A DNA stretch of 5,068 nucleotides from contig JAHWJE010000159.1 of NCBI GenBank assembly GCA_019348575.1, positions 1-5,068 on the forward strand, read 5' to 3'. The first letter of the stretch is position 1, and the number at the start of each line of letters is the position of its first letter. The stretch is from Actinomycetota bacterium. Its GTDB lineage: Bacteria; Actinomycetota; Thermoleophilia; Solirubrobacterales; Solirubrobacteraceae. Under the pieces are notes generated by a model. It was given only the letters and a program-made list of their open reading frames with translations, did not search any database and was not told where the DNA came from. Both the position numbers and the translations under genes were made by a program. Shown here in pieces: positions 1 through 5,068 of this stretch.

Positions 1-300
1 GCGCGTGCTGCCGTCGATCACGCCGGTCAGGACCTCGGTCACCGTGTCGGCGATCGCCGGCTCCAGCACCTGCGAGCACGACGGCGTCTTCACCTCGATC
101 GGGCGCCCGGCGGAGTCGAGGATCTCCGTGACCGGACGAGGCGGGCAGTAGAGCCCGTGCGCCGCGAAGGCGGCGTACGCCGCGGCCATGCTCAGCGGGC
201 TGACCTCGTTGCTGCCGAGGACGAAGGAGCCGGCGCGCAGCAGCGGCGCCGAGGGGGTGCCCTTCTCGAACTGCCGCAGCCCCATCGCCTCGGCCAGCGC
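1..300 (-). other. PBP transpeptidase C-terminal fragment within the chimeric frame
   Basis: Residues about 413-513 of the chimeric protein match the C-terminal half of a class A type penicillin-binding-protein transpeptidase domain. The landmarks are 'MGLRQF' (419-424), 'FVLGSNEVSPLSMAAAYAAF' (439-458), 'HGLYCPPRPVTEI' (461-473), 'PSCSQVLEP' (486-494) and 'VTEVLTGVIDG' (500-510). In the family this stretch lies between the SxN motif and the KTG motif. The KTG motif should come shortly after the left edge, outside the window. The SxxK catalytic serine and the SxN motif normally lie upstream of 'EVSPL', but here that space is occupied by the PhoD domain and neither motif is visible. As seen, this half cannot be a complete transpeptidase. 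The family assignment is strong; the left limit of the homology near position 300 is approximate. Confidence 0.8.
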
Positions 301-1539
301 GGCGGCCGATGCCTCGCGGGAGGTCAGCGCCCGCATCCGGCGTCGGCCGGCGTCGGCCATCCGGCGGTAGCGGTCGGGGTCGCGCTCGGCGACCCGGGCG
401 GCCCGGGGCCCCAGCCTTCCCGCGCAGATCGCCTCGACGGACGCCTCGACCCAGTGCGTCCCGGGGGTCATGAAGATCGGAAGCGAGCTGCCGATCAGGA
501 GGTGCTCGAAGCCGCCGACGGCGTTCTCCTCGAGCCAGGTCCACTCGCGCTCGTCGAGCATGTCGCGCGGCCCGCGCTCGAGCACCCGCGCGGCGCGCGA
601 GTCCACCATCAGCAGGCGCGTGCCCTCGCCCAGGTCGCGGTGGTAGCTCCAGCGCGCGCAGTCGGGATCGCGGTCGGCGCGGTAGGCGAACTCGCGCAGG
701 GCGGGGCCGCCGTCGTCGGCGTCCTTGACCCGCCGCAGCAGGTCGTCCTCGCGCAGCTCGCCGGGCGTGAGGTTCCCGAGGTGCTGGTAGACCCAGTACG
801 ACATGTAGGCGCCGAGGATGCGCTCCTCCCACCACGGCTTGGCGCGCATCTTCGCGATCCATGCCGCGGAGATGTTCCAGTCGTCGTGGACGTCGTGGTC
901 GTCGAAGATCATCGCGCTGGACACCGTCGACAGCAGCCATCGCAGCGCGGGGTCGCTCCAGCTCTCGCGGTACAGCGAGGTGTACTCCTCGAAGTCTCCG
1001 ACCTCGTCGGGGGGTGGGCCGCCGGCGCCCCGGCGCGACGCGATCAGCTCCTTGGTCTTCGGCGAGACCTCGTCGGCGTAGACCTGGTCGCCGAGCAGCA
1101 GGAAGGCGTCGGGCCACTCCGAGCAGGGCTCGTGGCGCATCCGCTCGACGAGCGCCAGCAGCGCATCCACCTCACGCCCGCGTGGATCCTCGTCCTTCCT
1201 GAGGACGTACGGCTTGACATGTGGCACCGAAACGCGGCAGGAGCCGAACGCCAGCCGCAGCGATTCGTCCTCGGTGTGGGTGCGGATGACGCACGGCGGG
1301 TACGGATCGCCGGGCGGCGGCCAGCACGCGACGCCGTCGAGCGAGACCTCGTAGGGCAGCGTGCTGGCGGGGGCGAGGCCGTCGAGCACGACCAGCGCGT
1401 AGTGGTGCCCGGCGATGGTGAAGCTCGAGGCCGTGCGTCCGAGCACCGCGACCTCGCATGGCGCGTCGGTCTCCGCCCACACCGTCGCCTCGGTGTCCGA
1501 GACGTAGCGCAGCAGCGGTCCGAGGACGAGACGGGGCAC
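1..1539 (-). CDS. PhoD-like phosphoesterase fused in frame to a penicillin-binding-protein fragment (partial, runs off left edge)
   Basis: One open frame of 513 codons starts at GTG 1539 and has no stop before the left edge. Residues about 5-95 look like the beta-rich N-terminal domain of PhoD-type phosphodiesterases/alkaline phosphatases ('LLRYVSDTEATVWAET'). The metallophosphatase domain follows with AFGSCR (97-102), LLLGDQVYADE (147-157), MIFDDHDVHDDWN (210-222), LLMVDSRAAR (309-318) and LLIGSSLPIF (347-356). The GDQ and DDHD blocks are expected to bind the metal pair. PhoD similarity fades after 'GTHWVEASVEAICAG' (361-374), and the later SGDVH-type block of the family is absent. From about residue 413 the protein is instead PBP transpeptidase (see the entry for 1-300). 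The start is 16 bp after the stop of the 73-aa gene, with no clear Shine-Dalgarno; no upstream in-frame ATG or GTG was found close by. No signal peptide is visible, so the PhoD part would be cytoplasmic unless exported otherwise. The frame is certain; whether the joined gene is real is not. Confidence 0.85.
   Translation of the reverse strand, partial: MPRLVLGPLLRYVSDTEATVWAETDAPCEVAVLGRTASSFTIAGHHYALVVLDGLAPASTLPYEVSLDGVACWPPPGDPYPPCVIRTHTEDESLRLAFGSCRVSVPHVKPYVLRKDEDPRGREVDALLALVERMRHEPCSEWPDAFLLLGDQVYADEVSPKTKELIASRRGAGGPPPDEVGDFEEYTSLYRESWSDPALRWLLSTVSSAMIFDDHDVHDDWNISAAWIAKMRAKPWWEERILGAYMSYWVYQHLGNLTPGELREDDLLRRVKDADDGGPALREFAYRADRDPDCARWSYHRDLGEGTRLLMVDSRAARVLERGPRDMLDEREWTWLEENAVGGFEHLLIGSSLPIFMTPGTHWVEASVEAICAGRLGPRAARVAERDPDRYRRMADAGRRRMRALTSREASAAALAEAMGLRQFEKGTPSAPLLRAGSFVLGSNEVSPLSMAAAYAAFAAHGLYCPPRPVTEILDSAGRPIEVKTPSCSQVLEPAIADTVTEVLTGVIDGSTR
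337..356. repeat. Perfect 10-bp tandem direct repeat at the fusion junction
   Basis: The decamer ccggcgtcgg occurs twice back to back at 337-346 and 347-356, and a further ccggcg follows at 361-366. It lies inside the interval where the encoded protein changes from PhoD-like to PBP-like (residues about 375-413). In a GC-rich genome such a short repeat can arise by chance, but its position makes it a candidate breakpoint or misassembly seed. Confidence 0.6.
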
Positions 1540-1555
1540 GGCGCGAGTCGGTGCT

Positions 1556-1777
1556 CTACCCCGCCGCGCCGAAGCCCACCCGGTGCTCGTCGCGCGAGGT
1601 GCGCACGTACAGCACCTGGCCGAGGTTCAGCCGGATCGTCCCGTCGTCGACGGTGAGGTCATGCCACTCGCCGCCCTTGAGGGCCTGCAGCAGGTTGTCG
1701 AGGTCGTCGTCCTCGACGCGCACGGCCAGCACCTGCGCGCTGGCCGACAGCCCGATCGTCACGCGTTGCAGCGCCAT
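1556..1777 (-). CDS. Small conserved-looking hypothetical protein, 73 aa
   Basis: The frame begins MALQRVTIGL and ends VGFGAAG before a TAG stop. The start ATG shares its A with the TGA stop of the epimerase gene (TGATG), a classic arrangement for translational coupling, and this decides the start. The frame stays open further upstream, but there it only shadows the epimerase and FtsH genes. The protein is acidic in the middle (VEDDDLDNLLQAL, residues 21-33, probably one helix) and flanked by likely beta strands: 'RVTIGLSASAQVLAVRV' before, 'HDLTVDDGTIRLNLGQVLYV' after. The pattern 'DG..RLNL..VLYVRT' loosely recalls small all-beta domains that end in a residue-position strand, but I do not recognise a family and assign no function. 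There is no signal peptide or membrane segment. It is followed after 16 bp by the PhoD-like gene. The coupling and ordinary codon use make a real gene likely. Confidence 0.75.
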   Translation of the reverse strand: MALQRVTIGLSASAQVLAVRVEDDDLDNLLQALKGGEWHDLTVDDGTIRLNLGQVLYVRTSRDEHRVGFGAAG

Positions 1778-2187
1778 CAGTGCAGCTCCGCCGGCTGGAC
1801 GATCTCGGTCAGCAGCCCGCCCGCCGTCTTCGGGTGCAGGAAGGCCACGCGTGAGTTGCGGATCCCGATCCGCGGGGTCTCGTCGATGAGCTTCATGCCG
1901 GCCTCCTTCAGCGCCGCGAGCGTCGCCTCGATGTCGTCGACCTGGTAGGCGACGTGGTGCATCCCTGGTCCCTTCTTGGCGATGAACTTCCCCACCGGCG
2001 TGTCCGGCCCGGTCGCCGCCAGAAGCTCGACGTGGTTCTCGCCGACGTCGAGCAGCACGGCCTCGACGCCCTGCTCGGCAACGGTCTCGCGGTGCACGAG
2101 CGTCATGCCGTAGTCGCGCTCGTAGAGCTCCAGCGACGCGTCGATGTCCTCGACGGCGACGCCGATGTGATCGAGGCGCTTGAACAT
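1777..2187 (-). CDS. mce: Methylmalonyl-CoA epimerase (VOC superfamily)
   Basis: This 136-aa protein should interconvert (2S)- and (2R)-methylmalonyl-CoA in the cytoplasm. That step links propionyl-CoA carboxylation to methylmalonyl-CoA mutase and succinyl-CoA. It shows the two-module vicinal-oxygen-chelate fold, with 'LDHIGVAVEDID' at residues 5-16 and 'MHHVAYQVDDIEATL' at 76-90. Likely metal-site residues are His7, Glu54 (in NHVELL), His77/His78 and Glu128 (in LLTEIVQ). 'GKFIAKKGPG' (66-75) and 'RVAFLHPKTAGG' (113-124) are also typical of the epimerase rather than of dioxygenases or glyoxalase I. Length matches the family (about 130-150 aa). The ATG start is preceded by AGGA (2195-2198) with 7-nt spacing. 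It lies 42 bp after ftsH and its TGA overlaps the start of the next gene. No mutase or carboxylase gene is in the window, so the pathway link rests on family assignment. Confidence 0.93.
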   Translation of the reverse strand: MFKRLDHIGVAVEDIDASLELYERDYGMTLVHRETVAEQGVEAVLLDVGENHVELLAATGPDTPVGKFIAKKGPGMHHVAYQVDDIEATLAALKEAGMKLIDETPRIGIRNSRVAFLHPKTAGGLLTEIVQPAELH

Positions 2188-2194
2188 GCGCGCA

Positions 2195-2198
2195 TCCT
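2195..2198 (-). promoter_or_regulatory. Ribosome binding site of the epimerase gene
   Basis: AGGA on the minus strand lies 7 nt before the ATG at 2187, within the 42-bp gap after ftsH. It agrees with the start 'MFKRLDHIGVAV', which places the first metal-ligand histidine at the usual distance from the N-terminus. Confidence 0.5.
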
Positions 2199-2229
2199 AG
2201 TGGCGCGTCCGATCGCGCGCCGCCGCGCA

Positions 2230-3822
2230 TCACGGGCCCGGCGGGGCCTCGGACGCGCGTGCGTGGCGCGGGTCCTCCTGCGGCCCGGGCGCCGCCGCGG
2301 CGACGACGCGCAGGCCCTGCTGGCCGCCGCTGCGCTCCATCCGCGGCACCCCCTCCATGATGCGGTCGATGTCGGGCCGCTCGAGCACCTCGTTCTCCAG
2401 CAGCGCGCGGGCGAACTCCTCGAGCTTGTCGCGCCGGCGCGTCAGCAGCTCGTGCGCCGCGCGCTGCCCCTCGAAGGCGAGCTCCTGCTGCTCCTCGTCG
2501 CGCACGCGGCGAAACTGCTCGGAGCCGGCGTCGGTCTCGGCGATCGCGCGCTGCGCCGTGCCGGGGGTCCCCATCGCGTACTCGTAGACCATCGCGCGGG
2601 CGATCTCGGCGACGCGCTTGAGGTCGTCCGACGCCCCGGTCGTGACCTCGCCGAAGACGATCTGCTCGGCTATGCGACCGCCGAGCAGCACCGTCATGTG
2701 ATCGATCAGCTCCTCGCGCGTCTTGAGATAGCGATCCTCGTCGGGCAGGTTGAGCGTGTAGCCCAGCGCCCGGCCGCGAGGGACGATCGAGATCTTGTGC
2801 ACGCGGTCGACGCCGGGCAGCAGCTCGGCGCACAGCGCGTGCCCCGCCTCGTGGTAGGCGACGACGCGCTTCTCGTGCTCGTTGAGGATCCGCCGCGACT
2901 GGACGCCGGCGATGACCCGCTCGAGCGCCTGGTCGAAGTCCTCGCGGCTCAGCGCCAGCCCCTTGCGCCGCGCGCAGCGGATCGCCGCCTCGTTGGCGAG
3001 GTTCGCGAGGTCGGCGCCGGTCAGGCCGCTGGTCTGCGCCGCGACGTTGGCGAGGTCGACGTCGTCGCGCAGCGGCTTGTCGCGCGTGTGCACGCCGAGG
3101 ATCCGCTCGCGGCCGCTGATGTCGGGCGGGGACACGAACACCTGACGGTCGAAGCGCCCGGGTCGCAGCAGCGCCGGATCGAGCTTCTCGAGCAGGTTCG
3201 ACGCCGCCATGACGACGACGTCGCCGGTCGAGTCGAAGCCGTCCATCTCGACGAGCAGCTGGTTGAGCGTCTGCTCGCGCTCGCCCGAGAAGTCCGAGCC
3301 GCGGCGCCCGCCGACGGCGTCGAGCTCGTCGATGAAGATGATCGCCGGCGCATGCTTGCGCGCCTCGCGAAACAGCCGCCGGATGCGTGCCGCGCCGAGC
3401 CCCGCGAACATCTCCACGAACGACGCCGCCGACTGCGAGAAGAACTGCGCGCCGGACTCGTGCGCGACGGCCTTGGCGAGCAGCGTCTTGCCCGTGCCGG
3501 GCGGCCCGTGCAGCAGGACGCCGGCGGGCACGCGCGCGCCGAGCTTGGCGAACTCCTTGGGGTTGCGCAGGAACTCGACGACCTCGCGCAGCTCGTCCTT
3601 GGCGTCGTCGACGCCGGCGATCTCCTCCCAGCCGATCGATGTCTTGACCTCGGGCTTGATCTGCACCGGCTTCGTGCGCGGCATGAGCTTCAGCGTCCGC
3701 CACAAGAAGAAGCAGATGAGGAACATGAAGAGGATCGTGAAGACGCCCGACCACTCCAGGCCGAAGTCCTTGATGTCGTCCAGAAGGCTCTGCTCGGGCA
3801 GCGCTGGTGGGGCGGCGTTCAT
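2230..3822 (-). CDS. ftsH: FtsH-type AAA+ zinc metalloprotease, short single-TM form
   Basis: This 530-aa membrane-anchored, ATP-driven protease would degrade membrane and short-lived cytosolic proteins as a hexamer. Seen in order: one hydrophobic segment (about 27-41), Walker A GPPGTGKT (106-113), pore loop MFAGLG (138-143), Walker B IIFIDE (161-166), sensor-1 region AASN (206-209), LLRPGRFDR (218-226) with arginine-finger candidates R220 and R223, the zinc motif HEAGH (324-328), and TTGASDDL (394-401), where D400 should be the third zinc ligand. All catalytic residues for both activities are present. Standard bacterial FtsH is about 600-650 aa with two TM helices around a periplasmic domain; here the first TM and that domain are missing. 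Acidic residues before the TM and R42, K45, R49, K51 after it predict N-out topology with a cytosolic catalytic part. The pore loop is FAGLG rather than the usual FVGVG, and the usual ATNRPDVLD is AASNLLEKLD. The last ~35 residues are a low-complexity Pro/Ala/Gly/Arg tail. The start ATG has AGGA (3827-3830) at a tight 4-nt spacing. This is probably a lineage-specific paralogue beside a full-length FtsH elsewhere (inference). Confidence 0.95.
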   Translation of the reverse strand: MNAAPPALPEQSLLDDIKDFGLEWSGVFTILFMFLICFFLWRTLKLMPRTKPVQIKPEVKTSIGWEEIAGVDDAKDELREVVEFLRNPKEFAKLGARVPAGVLLHGPPGTGKTLLAKAVAHESGAQFFSQSAASFVEMFAGLGAARIRRLFREARKHAPAIIFIDELDAVGGRRGSDFSGEREQTLNQLLVEMDGFDSTGDVVVMAASNLLEKLDPALLRPGRFDRQVFVSPPDISGRERILGVHTRDKPLRDDVDLANVAAQTSGLTGADLANLANEAAIRCARRKGLALSREDFDQALERVIAGVQSRRILNEHEKRVVAYHEAGHALCAELLPGVDRVHKISIVPRGRALGYTLNLPDEDRYLKTREELIDHMTVLLGGRIAEQIVFGEVTTGASDDLKRVAEIARAMVYEYAMGTPGTAQRAIAETDAGSEQFRRVRDEEQQELAFEGQRAAHELLTRRRDKLEEFARALLENEVLERPDIDRIMEGVPRMERSGGQQGLRVVAAAAPGPQEDPRHARASEAPPGP

Positions 3823-3845
3823 GCGGTCCTGCCTGCGGCGTCCAT
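3819..3845 (-). other. Possible 8-codon leader ORF overlapping the ftsH start
   Basis: In the 42-bp gap before ftsH there is an ATG at 3845 opening an 8-codon frame (MDAAGRTA). Its TGA stop lies within the ATGA formed by the ftsH start codon and next base. A purine-rich stretch (AAAGG) precedes this ATG. The arrangement would allow terminating ribosomes to re-initiate on ftsH. It may be coincidence: in GC-rich sequence such overlaps are common, and ftsH has its own AGGA. Confidence 0.2.
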
Positions 3846-3864
3846 GCCTTGTGCCTTTCGTTGG

Positions 3865-4656
3865 TTATCCGCTCGGCGGCGGCTCGACCCGCAGGATCTC
3901 GGCGAGCGCCGCGCGCCCGACCTCGAGCTGTTGCTCGCTCGGCTCGCGCGTGCCCAGCAGACGCTGCAGCTCGTGGCCCGGACGGCGCAGGGCGCGCGCG
4001 GCGGCGCTGCCGGCGTGGCGCTCGGTCCAGACGAAGACCTCGACGGCGATCCCCAGCGACGCCAGCCCGACGGCGAACTGGGCGGCGGGCCCGGGGCGGT
4101 CGAGCGTGTGGCGCAGCAGCGCGGCGCCCGCGAGGTTGGAGGCCAGCAGCGGTGCCATCAGGTGCGAGCCGCAGCGGTCGTGCTCCTTGGCGGCGTCGGC
4201 GGCGTCGGCCTGATCGTCCTCGTAGGCGGCGATCGCCTTGTGCTCGACGCCGTGGTACTCGGCAAGCTCGCCGCCGCGCAGCGCGACGACGCTTGGCAGC
4301 AGCGAGACGGCGGCGAGCACCGCCTCGGCGCCGGTGCCGCCCTGCAGGCGGCTGCGCAGCAGGCGCCCGCCGCCGGCGGCGGCCAGCATCGAGCCGAGCA
4401 CCCGGGCGTCCTGGAAGGGCAGCTTCGCCTCGGGCAGCGCCCGCTTGACCAGCGGGATGACGACGATCGCCTCGCCGAGCCGGACGACGCCGCGCACGCC
4501 GGCGAGCTTCTCGACGCCGCGCACGCGCGGCTTGCGCCCCGACGCCGTGCCGATCGACCCGTCGCGGCGGCGCACGGCGGCGGCCCAGTGCGTCGGGCCG
4601 TGGACGAGCAGCCCGTTGCGCAGCGCCATGCCGCCGAGTCGCAGCTTCTCAGCCAC
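3865..4656 (-). CDS. DUF1385 (YqhQ-like) family protein
   Basis: This 263-aa protein matches DUF1385, a family of bacterial, probably membrane-associated proteins with no established biochemical activity. The family landmarks are an N-terminal 'LRLGGMALRNGLLVHGPTHW' block (5-24), 'ASGRKP' (38-43), 'LPEAKLPF' (74-81), 'YHGVEHKAIAAYE' (134-146) and 'KEHDRCGSHL' (157-166). His135, Glu138, His139, His159 and Cys162 are the conserved polar residues one would suspect of metal or substrate binding (inference). Moderately hydrophobic stretches at about 109-125, 165-183 and 192-210 may be membrane segments, but they are short and Ala-rich. An Asp/Ala-rich stretch (147-156) separates the two His motifs. 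The start is GTG, supported by GAGGAG at 4664-4669 with 7-nt spacing. The start overlaps the upstream M20 stop by 8 bp, indicating translational coupling. The stop is TAA and ftsH follows after 42 bp. Family assignment is firm; function is unknown. Confidence 0.88.
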   Translation of the reverse strand: MAEKLRLGGMALRNGLLVHGPTHWAAAVRRRDGSIGTASGRKPRVRGVEKLAGVRGVVRLGEAIVVIPLVKRALPEAKLPFQDARVLGSMLAAAGGGRLLRSRLQGGTGAEAVLAAVSLLPSVVALRGGELAEYHGVEHKAIAAYEDDQADAADAAKEHDRCGSHLMAPLLASNLAGAALLRHTLDRPGPAAQFAVGLASLGIAVEVFVWTERHAGSAAARALRRPGHELQRLLGTREPSEQQLEVGRAALAEILRVEPPPSG

Positions 4657-5068
4657 CGAGCAGCTCCTCGCAGATGTCGCGGAAGAACCTGGCCGCGAAG
4701 CCGAGATCGCGAACGTCGATGCGCTCGTCGGCGGCGTGGATGAGGGGAGCTGTCTCGTAGAGGCTCATGTGGCGCTGCGGGAAGAAGCCGTACGCGACGC
4801 ATTCCGGGAACGCGTCGCGGAACGTGCGCGAGTCGGTGAATCCCGGAAGGATCGTCGGAACGACGCGCGACCCTGGATCGTTCGTCCGCATCCAGCCCTC
4901 GATCGCGTCCATCAGCGGCGAGCGGACGGGCGACGCGTTGCCGACGACCTGCTCGGTGAACTCCAGGCGATAGCCGTCCTCGCCGAGCACCTCGCGGATG
5001 CGCTGCAGCGCGTGCTCCTCGCCGAGCCCCGGCGGGACGCGGCAGTCGACGCGCAGCTCGGCGCTGGC
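4649..5068 (-). CDS. M20-family metallohydrolase, C-terminal part (runs off right edge)
   Basis: The frame is open from the right edge to a TGA at 4649 and gives the last 139 residues of the protein. They resemble M20 (ArgE/DapE/carboxypeptidase-type) zinc hydrolases, which cleave peptides or N-acylated amino acids with a two-metal site. 'AELRVDCRVPPG' (visible residues 3-14) is the strand ending of the dimerisation domain. 'LPGFTDSRTFRDA' (visible 74-86) corresponds to the family's GGTDxxxF-type segment. The His in 'LIHAADERIDV' (visible residue 111) is the expected final zinc ligand. The C-terminal helix 'FAARFFRDICEELLGG' is also typical. Substrate cannot be told, because the catalytic N-terminal part is outside the window. 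A GTG at 4990 is internal and not the true start. Its last codons carry the GAGGAG ribosome-binding site of the DUF1385 gene, with which it overlaps by 8 bp. Confidence 0.88.
   Translation of the reverse strand, partial: ASAELRVDCRVPPGLGEEHALQRIREVLGEDGYRLEFTEQVVGNASPVRSPLMDAIEGWMRTNDPGSRVVPTILPGFTDSRTFRDAFPECVAYGFFPQRHMSLYETAPLIHAADERIDVRDLGFAARFFRDICEELLGG
4664..4669 (-). promoter_or_regulatory. Ribosome binding site of the DUF1385 gene
   Basis: GAGGAG on the minus strand lies 7 nt before the GTG at 4656 and inside the last codons of the M20 gene. It supports the GTG as the true start, since no ATG starts this frame nearby. Confidence 0.6.

Noticed and set aside
1172..1480. A 102-codon minus-strand frame starting MGGDRRAMRG
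   Set aside because: It is an out-of-frame shadow of the PhoD N-terminal region, whose correct frame reads through with clear PhoD motifs.
157..1656. Open plus-strand frame of 499 codons opposite the PhoD::PBP gene
   Set aside because: Same cause: it is antisense in codon register to a gene lacking TTA, CTA and TCA codons. No recognisable motifs.
2202..2221. Inverted repeat GGCGCG / CGCGCC with an 8-nt loop in the ftsH-epimerase gap, as a possible terminator
   Set aside because: The stem is only 6 bp of simple GC alternation, no U tract follows, and the epimerase Shine-Dalgarno lies just after it. Expected by chance at this GC content.
1556..3754. A 732-codon minus-strand frame that would fuse the 73-aa protein to a long upstream extension
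   Set aside because: The extension is an off-frame reading of ftsH and the epimerase, Arg/Ala-rich with no domains. The TGATG overlap gives a natural start at 1777.
4187..4210. Repeated gcgtcggcg units in the DUF1385 gene
   Set aside because: They encode an Asp/Ala-rich linker (ADAADAA) inside an intact frame, so this is simple codon repetition rather than a mobile or regulatory repeat.
1954..4743. Open plus-strand frame of 929 codons spanning the epimerase, ftsH and DUF1385 genes
   Set aside because: It is in exact codon register antisense to those three genes. Those genes almost never use TTA, CTA or TCA codons, so the opposite strand lacks stops. The translation is compositionally skewed (Arg, Ala, Asp, His, Leu) with no domains, whereas the minus-strand proteins have clear family motifs.

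Overview
This is a very GC-rich window (well over 65% G+C by eye). Every supportable gene lies on the minus strand, so transcription runs from high to low coordinates. The style of the proteins suggests a high-GC actinobacterium, possibly class Thermoleophilia (Solirubrobacterales-like): a PhoD-type phosphoesterase, a DUF1385 protein beginning with an 'RLGGMALRNG' block, and a short-N-terminus FtsH. The taxonomy is inference from remembered family resemblance, not a search.

In transcription order the layout is as follows. (1) The C-terminal 139 residues of an M20-family metallohydrolase, running off the right edge (4649 to 5068). (2) A DUF1385 (YqhQ-like) protein of 263 aa (3865-4656), starting at GTG and overlapping the M20 gene by 8 bp. 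(3) A 530-aa FtsH-type AAA+ zinc protease (2230-3822) with one transmembrane segment and no periplasmic domain. (4) A methylmalonyl-CoA epimerase of the VOC fold, 136 aa (1777-2187). (5) An unrecognised 73-aa protein (1556-1777) joined to the epimerase by a TGATG stop/start overlap. (6) A PhoD-like phosphoesterase starting at GTG 1539, whose reading frame changes identity near positions 300-420 and continues as the C-terminal part of a penicillin-binding-protein transpeptidase domain to the left edge.

Gaps are 42 bp or less and three boundaries are 16 bp or shorter or overlapping, so the six genes look like one transcription unit. No internal promoter or convincing terminator was seen, and no gene-free stretch exceeds 50 bp. 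There are no RNA genes, CRISPR arrays, insertion sequences or attachment sites that I can support. The genes do not form one obvious pathway. FtsH and the membrane-associated DUF1385 protein suggest membrane or protein-quality functions, the epimerase belongs to propionyl-/methylmalonyl-CoA metabolism, and the M20 and PhoD proteins are hydrolases.

The most unusual feature is the in-frame PhoD::PBP chimera. The phosphoesterase lacks its usual C-terminal block, and the transpeptidase part lacks the region that should carry the catalytic SxxK serine and SxN motif. Neither half looks complete. A deletion fusion or an assembly chimera is more likely than a working bifunctional enzyme. The FtsH variant, with its altered pore loop and sensor region, is the second point of interest.
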